From Caldilineaceae bacterium (GTDB lineage: Bacteria; Chloroflexota; Anaerolineae; Caldilineales; Caldilineaceae), in assembly GCA_028819675.1 (NCBI GenBank), contig JAPPKT010000034.1, forward strand, positions 1 through 14,477: 14,477 bases of DNA. The letters are read 5' to 3'. Positions 6,832 to 13,777 of the stretch are shown here, in pieces. Below the pieces are notes generated by a model, which did no database searches, was not told where the DNA came from, and was given only the letters and a program-made list of their open reading frames with translations. Each line of letters opens with the position of its first letter. The stretch's first letter is position 1. The position numbers and the translations under genes were made by a program.

Positions 6832-8225
6832 GACGAAATCAGTTCTTGCATCAACGCAATGCCGACGCGAATGCCACGATAGAAGTTCGGTAGGTGTAGT
6901 TTTTCATTTGGGGCGTGGAGATTGTCGTCCGGGAGTCCGAAGCCCATGAAGAGGATGGGAATGCCCAGGGAATCCTGGACAACGGTTGCAATCGGGATAG
7001 AGCCTCCTTCGCGGCTGAAGACCGGTTCAACCCCGAACACACTCTTGTATGCCCTGGCTGCGGCCTGCATTTCGGGGACATCAAGGGGCACAACTGTGGC
7101 AGGCGCGTGCTGGAGCGTGTTAACTGATACCTCGACGGTCGGGGGTGCGATCCGTTGAAGAAACTGTTCGATCATGGGTCCTATGGCAGGCGATGGCTGG
7201 TCGGGAACCAGTCGACAGCTGACTTTAGCGTGGGCTTCCCCGGGGATTACGGTCTTGAATCCGTCACCGATGAATCCACCCCACATGCCGTTGATCTCCA
7301 GTGTGGGCCGTGCGCCAATCCTTTCAGTAATCGTGTAGCCCTCTTCGCCCCAGGCCGCGGGCGCGCCGGTCTCCTGCAGGAGTTCAGTCTCTCCGTAGGG
7401 TACTTTGGCCAGTGCGGTGCGTTCCTGTTCTGTCAAAGTTTGCACTTGGTCGTAGAAGCCGGGAACAGCGACCCGGCCGGCGCTGTCGTGGAGCTGCGCC
7501 AGCAGCGTGCACAGGGCCTGATTTGGGTTGTGGACGGCGCCGCCGAACATGCCGCTGTGGAGATCCTGGGAGGGACCCCTCACCTTCACCTCGCCGGCCC
7601 AGATGCCTCGCAACCCGTAGATGATCATTGGCTGATCGGGGGACAGAATGTGGGTGTCGGAGACAAGACAGACATCGGCGGAGAGTTTCTCTTCCTCCGC
7701 GGGCAGGTAGGCCGTCAAGGCTGAGCTGCCAACCTCCTCCTCGCCCTCGACAAGGAATTTGACATTGACGGGCAGCGCGCCTGACGTTTTCAGGAGAGCT
7801 TCGACCGCGGCGACGTGGGCGAAGAGCTGTCCCTTGTCGTCAGAGGCGCCGCGGGCGTAAAGATCGGCGCCGCGTATGGTGGGTTCGAAGGGCGGCGAAT
7901 CCCATAGCTCTTCCGGGTCGATGGGTTGGACATCGTAGTGGCCGTAGACGAGGAGTGTTGGGGCGTCTTCTCCGGCGTGCAGCCAATCGCCATAGACGAT
8001 GGGATGGCCGTCGGTGGGGACTATTTCCACGTTTTGCAGGCCTATGGCCTCCAGTTTTTGGGCGAGCCAGCCGGCAGCTCGTTCCACATCGGGTTTGTGC
8101 TGCGGAAGGGTGCTGATGCTTGGAATGCGCAGCCATTCGCTCAGTTCGTCAAGCTGGCCCGTCTGGGCGTCTCGCAGGTAGTTTTCGAGTCTCGGGTCGA
8201 ATATGGAATTTCCATTCCGGTTCAT
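6828..8225 (-). CDS. M20-family metallopeptidase (dipeptidase, CNDP-like)
   Basis: A 465-residue cytoplasmic dizinc peptidase of family M20, most like the carnosine/Cys-Gly dipeptidase branch. It would cleave dipeptides or similar amide-linked small substrates. Motifs: YGHYDVQP (94-101, metal ligand His96 with Asp98), GASDDKG (126-132, bridging Asp129), EGEEEVGS (160-167, catalytic base and metal-binding Glu), VSD (188-190, metal-ligand Asp190), DLHSG (221-225, His of the dimerisation lid domain) and, near the C-terminus, NLHAPNE with the final metal-ligand His. No signal peptide is seen. The length is normal for the family and no key residue is missing. The ATG at 8225 has GGAGA 9 bases upstream (8235-8239). 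It is the last gene of the leftward cluster that begins with the MFS transporters, about 100 bases after the Rieske gene. The substrate is unknown; it could hydrolyse an amide or peptide conjugate handled by the cluster, or be unrelated. Confidence 0.9.
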   Translation of the reverse strand: MNRNGNSIFDPRLENYLRDAQTGQLDELSEWLRIPSISTLPQHKPDVERAAGWLAQKLEAIGLQNVEIVPTDGHPIVYGDWLHAGEDAPTLLVYGHYDVQPIDPEELWDSPPFEPTIRGADLYARGASDDKGQLFAHVAAVEALLKTSGALPVNVKFLVEGEEEVGSSALTAYLPAEEEKLSADVCLVSDTHILSPDQPMIIYGLRGIWAGEVKVRGPSQDLHSGMFGGAVHNPNQALCTLLAQLHDSAGRVAVPGFYDQVQTLTEQERTALAKVPYGETELLQETGAPAAWGEEGYTITERIGARPTLEINGMWGGFIGDGFKTVIPGEAHAKVSCRLVPDQPSPAIGPMIEQFLQRIAPPTVEVSVNTLQHAPATVVPLDVPEMQAAARAYKSVFGVEPVFSREGGSIPIATVVQDSLGIPILFMGFGLPDDNLHAPNEKLHLPNFYRGIRVGIALMQELISS

Positions 8226-8242
8226 GGGGAAGGGTCTCCAGT

Positions 8243-8257
8243 GGCTCTTGGAGAGCC
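8243..8257. other. Small hairpin between the Rieske and M20 peptidase genes
   Basis: GGCTCT (8243-8248) and AGAGCC (8252-8257) form a perfect 6-base-pair stem with a 3-base loop. The + strand continues with GTTTT, but both flanking genes run on the - strand, where no T-run follows. It could be an RNA processing or stability hairpin, or chance. Confidence 0.3.
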
Positions 8258-8327
8258 GTTTTGAGGCTGCACAGATTGTCGAGCGACGCTTGCTTTGCGA
8301 AGTCGGGAAGCGGGCCGGGAGTTTCTG

Positions 8328-8762
8328 TCAGCCTGGAAGTTCGACGACGACGTATTCCTGGTCGACAGAGACCTCGAAGGTTTCCGCGGTGTAAGGGCCC
8401 GGTTGATATGTTGAAGGGATATTGTCTGCGGTTGCGATTTCTACGTCGTAGCGGCGGGTTCGTACTGAGGCGGGATCGACCCAGGATTGACCGGTTTTGA
8501 CGTCGTATTCCCAGCCGTGCCAGGGGCAGCGCAGAATCTCGCCCCGCCTCTCGTACCGATATTCGCCGCCAGGCTTGTCGGCCATCACGAAACCGGTGAG
8601 CCTGCCTTCACATAGGGGACCGCCCTGGTGGGGGCAGATATTTCGAAGAGCGTAAAACTCGCCTTTGATGTTGAATACGCCGATGGAGCGCCCGCCGACT
8701 TCAATAATTTTGCGTTCACCCGGCGGGATCTCATCTACAGTTGCGACTACGTGTTTTGCCAT
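8328..8762 (-). CDS. Rieske [2Fe-2S] protein with a long inter-ligand loop
   Basis: A 144-residue single-domain Rieske protein. The cluster ligands are visible: CPH (Cys43, His45) and CPWH (Cys79, His82), the latter followed by the usual GWEYD. The two ligand pairs are 33 residues apart, whereas dioxygenase ferredoxins and NirD-like proteins usually have about 15-17. The extra stretch (about 51-75) holds PGGEYRYERRGE. I recall similar long-loop Rieske proteins next to amidohydrolase-2 genes in actinobacteria and Chloroflexota. There is no signal peptide or membrane segment, so it should be cytoplasmic and act in one-electron transfer. It starts 9 bases after the stop of the amidohydrolase gene, with only a weak ribosome binding site, which fits translational coupling. 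No terminal oxygenase or reductase is in the window, so its partner is unknown; the PhyH-like enzyme nearby needs no Rieske donor. Confidence 0.88.
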   Translation of the reverse strand: MAKHVVATVDEIPPGERKIIEVGGRSIGVFNIKGEFYALRNICPHQGGPLCEGRLTGFVMADKPGGEYRYERRGEILRCPWHGWEYDVKTGQSWVDPASVRTRRYDVEIATADNIPSTYQPGPYTAETFEVSVDQEYVVVELPG

Positions 8763-8771
8763 TGCAATTCT

Positions 8772-9947
8772 CTATAGCTTGTACAGCTCGCGGGCGTTTT
8801 CCGCCATGAATTTTCGCCGGCGTGTTTTGTCCAGCGGGACGGGAAAGGCCCGATCCGGGGCATCGAAGTCCCAATGGGGGTAATCGGTTGCGAAGAGCAT
8901 GCGATCGTCCATATCCAAGTGGCCCAGCAGCTGGCGGAAGTGACCGGGTTGGAACGGCTCCTCCATAGGCTGTGTGCTGACCCAGAAGTGTCGACGGAAG
9001 AGCTGTGAAGGCGGTTCTGTCACGTGGGGCACTTCGCTGCCGAGTTTGCGCCATGCGCTATCCATGCGCCACAGGAGGGGCGGAATCCAGGCGAAGCCGC
9101 CTTCGATGAGTACGAACTTGAGGGTTGGGAACTCGTTGAAGACACCTTCGAAGATCAGGCTGATCACCTGCGCCTGGAAGGTCTGGGGCATGCCGCCGTG
9201 GTCTTCGATGTAATGGTTTGGGTAACCCGAGCCGGTAATGGGACCGCCGCCGGCGCCGCCGAAGTGGATGGCAATCGGCACGTCGTGCCGACATGCGGCT
9301 TCGTACATGGGCCAGTACTTGCGCCGGCCGAGGGGTTCCTTTGTGCGGGCAATGAGGAGTGCGTGGACAAAGCCCGGATGGCTGCCCCACCTCTCGATCT
9401 CTGCAGCTGACAGTTGGCCGTCCTCCCAGGGGACGATGATCGAGGCGCGCAGGCGAGGCTCGGGCTCAAGCCATTCGGCGAGCTGCCATTCGTTGGTGGC
9501 CCGGGCAAAGGCGGCGCCAAAGGCCAAATTGCGCTGCTCGCCGGCGCCGACAAGCGGGTTGAGGACGCCAATCTCGATATTCCACTCATCCAAGAGTTGC
9601 TTCTGGAGCAGAGGCAGGTTTGAGCCGGGCGGTGTTCCGTCGCCGGGCCAGGCGTCATGGCGGGCCGCATTGGGCATGGCGCGTGGATAGTGTGAGCCAT
9701 CAAAGCCCCTCTGCCCGAACGTCCGGTGGTAGTCCTGCCAGCGCTCGTCCAGATAGCTGCGCAGTGCGTCGTGCGTTGGAAAGTAGATATGGATGTCGGT
9801 GTCGATTATGGCCGTGTCCAACGGGGCACGATAGCGGGCGCCCTGCCTAACGGAGGCAGAAGGTTGGTTTGCGTCATGACCATTGGTCCGGTCTTTCGTT
9901 GCCGGGCCGCTCTCCAAGGTGGCAGCCGCATCCAGGTGAGCAGTCAT
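8772..9947 (-). CDS. Amidohydrolase-2 family metal enzyme (ACMSD/decarboxylase-like), copy 1
   Basis: A 391-residue TIM-barrel enzyme of the amidohydrolase-2 family (PF04909), which includes aminocarboxymuconate-semialdehyde decarboxylase, gamma-resorcylate decarboxylase and various hydrolases acting on small cyclic or aromatic acids. Key residues: TDIH with Asp51 and His53 at the end of strand 1, IHFGG with His228, and ATDYPHWD with Asp355 and His358. Residues 1 to about 44 form an extra, low-complexity, hydrophilic tail missing from the neighbouring paralogue. The start is still well supported, since TAGGAGG lies 6 bases upstream (9954-9960) and no other Met occurs before residue 91. The core around FQAQVIS and IEGGF is clearly similar to the next gene upstream. 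The substrate is not predictable; hydrolysis and decarboxylation are both possible. The co-oriented Rieske gene follows after 9 bases. Confidence 0.88.
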   Translation of the reverse strand: MTAHLDAAATLESGPATKDRTNGHDANQPSASVRQGARYRAPLDTAIIDTDIHIYFPTHDALRSYLDERWQDYHRTFGQRGFDGSHYPRAMPNAARHDAWPGDGTPPGSNLPLLQKQLLDEWNIEIGVLNPLVGAGEQRNLAFGAAFARATNEWQLAEWLEPEPRLRASIIVPWEDGQLSAAEIERWGSHPGFVHALLIARTKEPLGRRKYWPMYEAACRHDVPIAIHFGGAGGGPITGSGYPNHYIEDHGGMPQTFQAQVISLIFEGVFNEFPTLKFVLIEGGFAWIPPLLWRMDSAWRKLGSEVPHVTEPPSQLFRRHFWVSTQPMEEPFQPGHFRQLLGHLDMDDRMLFATDYPHWDFDAPDRAFPVPLDKTRRRKFMAENARELYKL

Positions 9948-9953
9948 GTTTGT

Positions 9954-9960
9954 CCTCCTA
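9954..9960 (-). promoter_or_regulatory. Strong ribosome binding site of amidohydrolase copy 1
   Basis: On the - strand this reads TAGGAGG, 6 bases before the ATG at 9947. It is the strongest Shine-Dalgarno I see in the catabolic cluster, and it fixes a start that gives the protein an unusual 44-residue N-terminal tail. Confidence 0.75.
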
Positions 9961-10028
9961 TTCTGTCGATAGACGTCGAGAAGTCAGGTGCGGGACTGGG
10001 CCGATGTCTCATCGTCATGAAGGTGTTT

Positions 10029-11051
10029 TCACAGCCGATAGAATGCGCGCGCGTTGGCGCTGCAGATCTTGTTTCGCTGGTCGACGGTCAACAGGTCAAG
10101 CAGGATTTCGTGGTCGTCGTGGGAATGGGGGTAATCACTGGCGTAAAGAAGCAGGTCTTCGGCGCCGCACTGTTCGAGAATCTGGGCGAGATGCAAGGGA
10201 CTGGGCGGTGCGTCCAAGGGTTGAATGGTGAATCGCAGGTGCGTACGCATGTATTCGGAGGGGGGCCGCCGGACGTATGGCGTGTTGTGGCGCAGCCCCT
10301 TCCACTCTTTATCGATGCGCCACATCAGCGACGGCAACCAGGTGAATCCCCCTTCAATGAGAGCGACGCGCAAGGCGGGAAAGCGTTCAAAGGCGCCTTC
10401 GCAGACCAGGCTGATCACCTGGGATTGAAAGATCTGTGCCATGTTGGCGTAGTCTTCGATGAAATAGGAGGGCCAGCCGGTGGGCGTGGGGGGATGGCCG
10501 GGGGCGCCGCCGTAGTGGATGCCAAGCGCGAGGTCGTGCCTGATGGCGGCCGCGTAAATTGGGTCGTAGCGTCGATTGCCGTAGGGGGCTTCGGCGCGCA
10601 CGGGCAGGATTACCTGTACGAATCCGGGATGATCGCCCCACTTGTCGATTTCCCTTGCGGCGAGCGGAGGATTGTGGCTTGGAACAACGATGGAAGCGCG
10701 CAGGCGGATGTCTTTTTCGAGCCAGTGGTCGACTTGCCACTGGTTTACGGCGGTGGCCAGAGAGGCGGCAAGGTCCTCGTTGCGAACACTCTGGACGCGG
10801 TAGGCGCAGTTCAAGATGCCGACTTCGACACCTTCCAGGGCGCGGGCCTGGACCTCGGCCAGGTCAGGTTTAGGGCTGCTGTCGGCGCGAGCAGAGGTAG
10901 GAACAGTTTCGGGGTAGTCGGCCGCGTCGGGACCGTTGAATGCCGACTCGCGGCAGTAGTCGAGCCAGTGATCCGGCAGGTAGCGATAGAGAGTCTCCAG
11001 CGTCGGAATCTCGTTATGTATGTCGCAGTCGATACGGGTCGGAGTGGACAT
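10029..11051 (-). CDS. Amidohydrolase-2 family metal enzyme (ACMSD/decarboxylase-like), copy 2
   Basis: A 340-residue paralogue of the gene that follows it. It starts almost directly with the metal-binding DCDIH motif (Asp10, His12) and then has GIHYGG (His179) and YASDYPHSHDD (Asp306, His309). The active-site set is thus complete, as in copy 1, but residues around it differ: the C-terminal motif is YPHS.DD here and YPHWD in copy 1. Different substrates, or successive steps of one pathway, are therefore plausible. The two are clearly homologous along the whole barrel but well diverged, so the duplication is not recent. There is no strong ribosome binding site before the ATG at 11051. The gene lies 92 bases after the PhyH-like gene and 81 bases before copy 1. 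Confidence 0.88.
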   Translation of the reverse strand: MSTPTRIDCDIHNEIPTLETLYRYLPDHWLDYCRESAFNGPDAADYPETVPTSARADSSPKPDLAEVQARALEGVEVGILNCAYRVQSVRNEDLAASLATAVNQWQVDHWLEKDIRLRASIVVPSHNPPLAAREIDKWGDHPGFVQVILPVRAEAPYGNRRYDPIYAAAIRHDLALGIHYGGAPGHPPTPTGWPSYFIEDYANMAQIFQSQVISLVCEGAFERFPALRVALIEGGFTWLPSLMWRIDKEWKGLRHNTPYVRRPPSEYMRTHLRFTIQPLDAPPSPLHLAQILEQCGAEDLLLYASDYPHSHDDHEILLDLLTVDQRNKICSANARAFYRL

Positions 11052-11143
11052 CGAAAGGCTGGGCTGGACCCTGTTCCGAATTTTACGAAAGTAATCCTAC
11101 TCGAAATTCAGAGTGCGAGCAATTGATGATCGCCCTCTTCGAT

Positions 11144-12037
11144 TCAGTCGACCGGCAACCCCCATTCGGCTCGGGCCTTCTCCATCGGGATAAGGTCCTT
11201 GATTCCGTGAACGGTATGGCCCGGTCCTCCCGCGACCCAGCGTTCGTCAGCTGGGTCGCTGGCGGGTTGGAAGCGCACGTCACAGCTCAGGCGGAAGCGG
11301 TTCGTCAGGTTGGTCGTTGAGGCGTGCATCGTGTGCATGCCGAACAGGATTACGTCGCCCATGAAGAACTCGCTTGTCTGCCATTCTCCACCGAATTTTT
11401 CGACGATCTCCATTGGGTCTTTCGTAAACCAGCCGTCGATGCCGTCGCGGTCCACGTCCATGCGGCCGTAGGTATCGCGAATGCGGGCGAAGCTGGGCAG
11501 GTTATGTGAGCCCTTGCAGACCGCGAGCGTGCCATGGTCGACGGTCGCGTCGCCGAGTGGAATCCAGACCGTGTGCAGGTTGCCGGATCCCCTGCCCATG
11601 TAGACGAAGTCGTAGTGGGCGCCGGTGTACTGCTCGTTGCCGACGGCGCGCAGCCACTTGTAATCGAAGGTGAGGGCGGGCTCGCAAAAGTAGGCGCCGA
11701 AGAAGCTGAAGAGCTCGTCGGCTTGGATGACGGCGAGAACGTCCTCGTGGTAGGCGATGCGTCTCATCTTGGCGCCGCGCCCGCCTCTGGGCATCACGCC
11801 TTCGAGGATAGGCGCGTCAGGGGTCAGAACATTCTGATCGTGCATGTAGTGCAGAATGGTTGACCGTGCCTTTTTCACTTTTTCGCGGTCAATCAGTCCG
11901 CGCAGGAGGAGATAGCCGTCTGCAGCAAATTGCGCGTGCAGGGCCTGCATGTCGGGCAAGAGGTGCTGGCTTTCTCGCAGCGTGCCTAGGGTCCCGTTGG
12001 GGTATTGCATATCCCGATAGCCAAAGCGAATTTTCAT
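11144..12037 (-). CDS. Phytanoyl-CoA dioxygenase (PhyH)-like Fe(II)/2-oxoglutarate oxygenase
   Basis: A 297-residue cytoplasmic non-heme iron oxygenase of the PhyH family. These enzymes use O2 and 2-oxoglutarate to hydroxylate a carbon of varied small substrates, not only phytanoyl-CoA. The iron-binding facial triad is visible: HYD (His141, Asp143) and the distal His238 in MHAS. Arg249 of the following block (NRFRLSCDVRF, 246-256) is the likely 2-oxoglutarate anchor. The N-terminal part (36-60) has the usual FAADGYLLLRGLID start of the fold. An AGGA about 8 bases before the ATG at 12037 supports the start. It lies 73 bases after MFS transporter 1 and 92 bases before amidohydrolase copy 2, all in the same direction. 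In this setting I infer that it makes the first oxidative attack on an imported compound. The specificity is unknown. Confidence 0.88.
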   Translation of the reverse strand: MKIRFGYRDMQYPNGTLGTLRESQHLLPDMQALHAQFAADGYLLLRGLIDREKVKKARSTILHYMHDQNVLTPDAPILEGVMPRGGRGAKMRRIAYHEDVLAVIQADELFSFFGAYFCEPALTFDYKWLRAVGNEQYTGAHYDFVYMGRGSGNLHTVWIPLGDATVDHGTLAVCKGSHNLPSFARIRDTYGRMDVDRDGIDGWFTKDPMEIVEKFGGEWQTSEFFMGDVILFGMHTMHASTTNLTNRFRLSCDVRFQPASDPADERWVAGGPGHTVHGIKDLIPMEKARAEWGLPVD

Positions 12038-12110
12038 TTTTCAATCCTGATCGGTTCACAGAGAGCTGGTTTTCTGAAGCAGCGGGGCAGGTTTTTGCCG
12101 AAACAGATGG

Positions 12111-13562
12111 TCACCGGACACGTTGGCGAAAATGCCGGACTGCGGGACCCCGCGCCAAGCCCCAGATGCTCATCCCCAGGGCCAGGACGACAAGCGCAAT
12201 TGCGGCGAATGCGACATCCCGTAACGCGGCAGTTTGCGCAGCGGCGGCCGCCTCGGTAACGTCTCCGGCGAGAGTCGGCCCGGCATAGACATATACGCGG
12301 CTTGCCCAGAGCGCCCCCAGGGCGGCGACTCCAGAGGTATTGCCCAACGTCCGGCAAATCACGTTGACGCCACTGACGACTCCCAGTCTTTCTCTGGGCA
12401 CTGAGCCCATCACTGCGCTATTGTTGGGCGACTGAAAGATGCCCATTCCAAGGCCCAGAGGTAAGACTCTAAAGACGTAGCCCAGAATCGATGTTTCGGC
12501 GGTTAAGGTGCTGACAGTGTAGCAGCCGTATGCCAGGATTACCAATCCTACTGTGGCGATCAGTCGATAGCCGAAGCGGTCCGAAAGCATACCAGAAACG
12601 GGCGAGGCCAGGCCGAAAAAGAACATCGTAGATGTCAACATTAGCCCGACAACTGTAGGGTCCAGACCCAGAAGATTGGTCAGATAGAAAGGGAAGAGAA
12701 GCGAGATGCCACCAGAAACGATGAAACTGATCAACCGCATCGACAGATTGAGGTTGAAGAGGGCGTTACGAAAGAGAGACAGGTCGAGGAGCGGCTGGTT
12801 TGCGCTCAACCCAGTGCGGATAAACAAGAAAAACATTAGCAGAGAGAGAGCTATTAGGCCCAGCATTGCGGGGGACCGGAAGCCAATCCGCTCGCCGAAG
12901 GTAAGGAAGAGCATGAGCGCCAGCAGACCGGTAGAGAAGGTCTGGAAGCCGATCCAGTCAAAGTCCTGGCGCCCGGCGGGGCGGGGATCCGGCAAATAGC
13001 GCCATGCCAGAATGAAACTTATGCAACCGATGGGAGGGCCAACGAAGAAGATCCAGCGCCACGAGAGATATTCGAGGAGAGCGCCACCCAAGATTGGGCC
13101 GACGATACCACCGACCGAGACGGTGGCGCTGAAGAGGCCGAGGGCTTTGCCGCGCTCCGAGGCGGGGAAGGTTTCGGTCACGATACCCATACTCAGGGCG
13201 GTTGCAAATGCGCCGCCGATGGCCTGAAGGACACGGAAAAACAGGAGGAACTGGATATTGGGAGCAAGCCCAGCAAGTACGGAGCTTATGGCAAATGCGA
13301 TGGTGCCGCTGAGGAAGATGGGTTTCTTGCCCACCATGTCTCCCAGCCTGCCCACGCCAAGCATGATCGCTGTTTGCGTGAGGGAAAAGGAGAGCACGAC
13401 CCACTGGACGAGTGCGAAGTCGACGTCAAATTCGGTTATGAGCGCCGGCAACACCACCCTGACGACACCACCGTCGAAAGAGGCGAGAAAGATGCCTGAA
13501 CCGAGGGCGGCGAAGATATGCCATTTGCGCTCGACGAAGAGATTCTCTGTAGACTTTGCCAT
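12111..13562 (-). CDS. MFS transporter, DHA2 (14-helix, EmrB/QacA-like) type, copy 1
   Basis: A 483-residue polytopic membrane protein of the drug:H+ antiporter-2 family, with about 14 hydrophobic segments. Motif A is GRLGDMVGKK (71-80), the antiporter motif C is GGIVGPILGG (151-160), followed by SWRWIFFVGPPIG (167-179), and a second motif-A-like loop GMLSDRFGYR (324-333) is present. Helix 1 carries FDGGVVRVVLP (29-39), where family members usually have LD.TIVNVALP; the Arg at 35 is unusual. The ATG at 13562 is chosen because the codons further upstream in frame look non-coding, although the Shine-Dalgarno is weak. It would export or exchange a small organic molecule, driven by the proton gradient. 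It heads the cluster within this window together with its upstream paralogue, and the dioxygenase gene follows after 73 bases. Confidence 0.9.
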   Translation of the reverse strand: MAKSTENLFVERKWHIFAALGSGIFLASFDGGVVRVVLPALITEFDVDFALVQWVVLSFSLTQTAIMLGVGRLGDMVGKKPIFLSGTIAFAISSVLAGLAPNIQFLLFFRVLQAIGGAFATALSMGIVTETFPASERGKALGLFSATVSVGGIVGPILGGALLEYLSWRWIFFVGPPIGCISFILAWRYLPDPRPAGRQDFDWIGFQTFSTGLLALMLFLTFGERIGFRSPAMLGLIALSLLMFFLFIRTGLSANQPLLDLSLFRNALFNLNLSMRLISFIVSGGISLLFPFYLTNLLGLDPTVVGLMLTSTMFFFGLASPVSGMLSDRFGYRLIATVGLVILAYGCYTVSTLTAETSILGYVFRVLPLGLGMGIFQSPNNSAVMGSVPRERLGVVSGVNVICRTLGNTSGVAALGALWASRVYVYAGPTLAGDVTEAAAAAQTAALRDVAFAAIALVVLALGMSIWGLARGPAVRHFRQRVR

Positions 13563-13692
13563 CGCGTGCGGGAGACCACACCTTTTCGGTGGGATGAGCA
13601 GAACGGACCAAATGCCGCTGCCAAGCGAATCAGCCGGAAGGTAACATTGCGAAATTGCTGATTGCCCGCAGACTTCGGCTGGCACTCAGCGA

Positions 13693-13722
13693 CGCGAAAC
13701 GGTTCGGCGGGCATGTTTCGCG
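13693..13722. promoter_or_regulatory. Perfect inverted repeat, candidate operator
   Basis: CGCGAAAC (13693-13700) and GTTTCGCG (13715-13722) form a perfect 8-base inverted repeat with a 14-base spacer. The half-site centres are 22 bases apart, about two helical turns. The right arm also contains the small palindrome TTCGCGAA (13717-13724). It lies in the roughly 215-base gap between the two MFS genes, about 130 bases before the start of copy 1. It could be a repressor site or an RNA hairpin; no T-run follows on the - strand, which argues against a terminator. Confidence 0.4.
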
Positions 13723-13777
13723 AACGGGGATTCCGGACCTCCCAGGAAGACCGAAGACTTGCCGGCGCGGGGCCTGG

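Noticed and set aside
11083..11116. GAATTT/AAATTC inverted repeat between the PhyH-like gene and amidohydrolase copy 2
   Set aside because: Only 6 base pairs with a loop of about 20 bases, AT-rich arms and no T-run; most likely chance.
9726..11126. Long + strand open frame (466 codons) opposite the two amidohydrolase genes
   Set aside because: It spans two well-supported - strand genes and their intergenic gap, and its translation shows no family motif.
13563..13685. 41-codon upstream extension of MFS copy 1
   Set aside because: The extension is not hydrophobic or conserved, and DHA2 proteins normally start a few residues before helix 1, as with the ATG at 13562.
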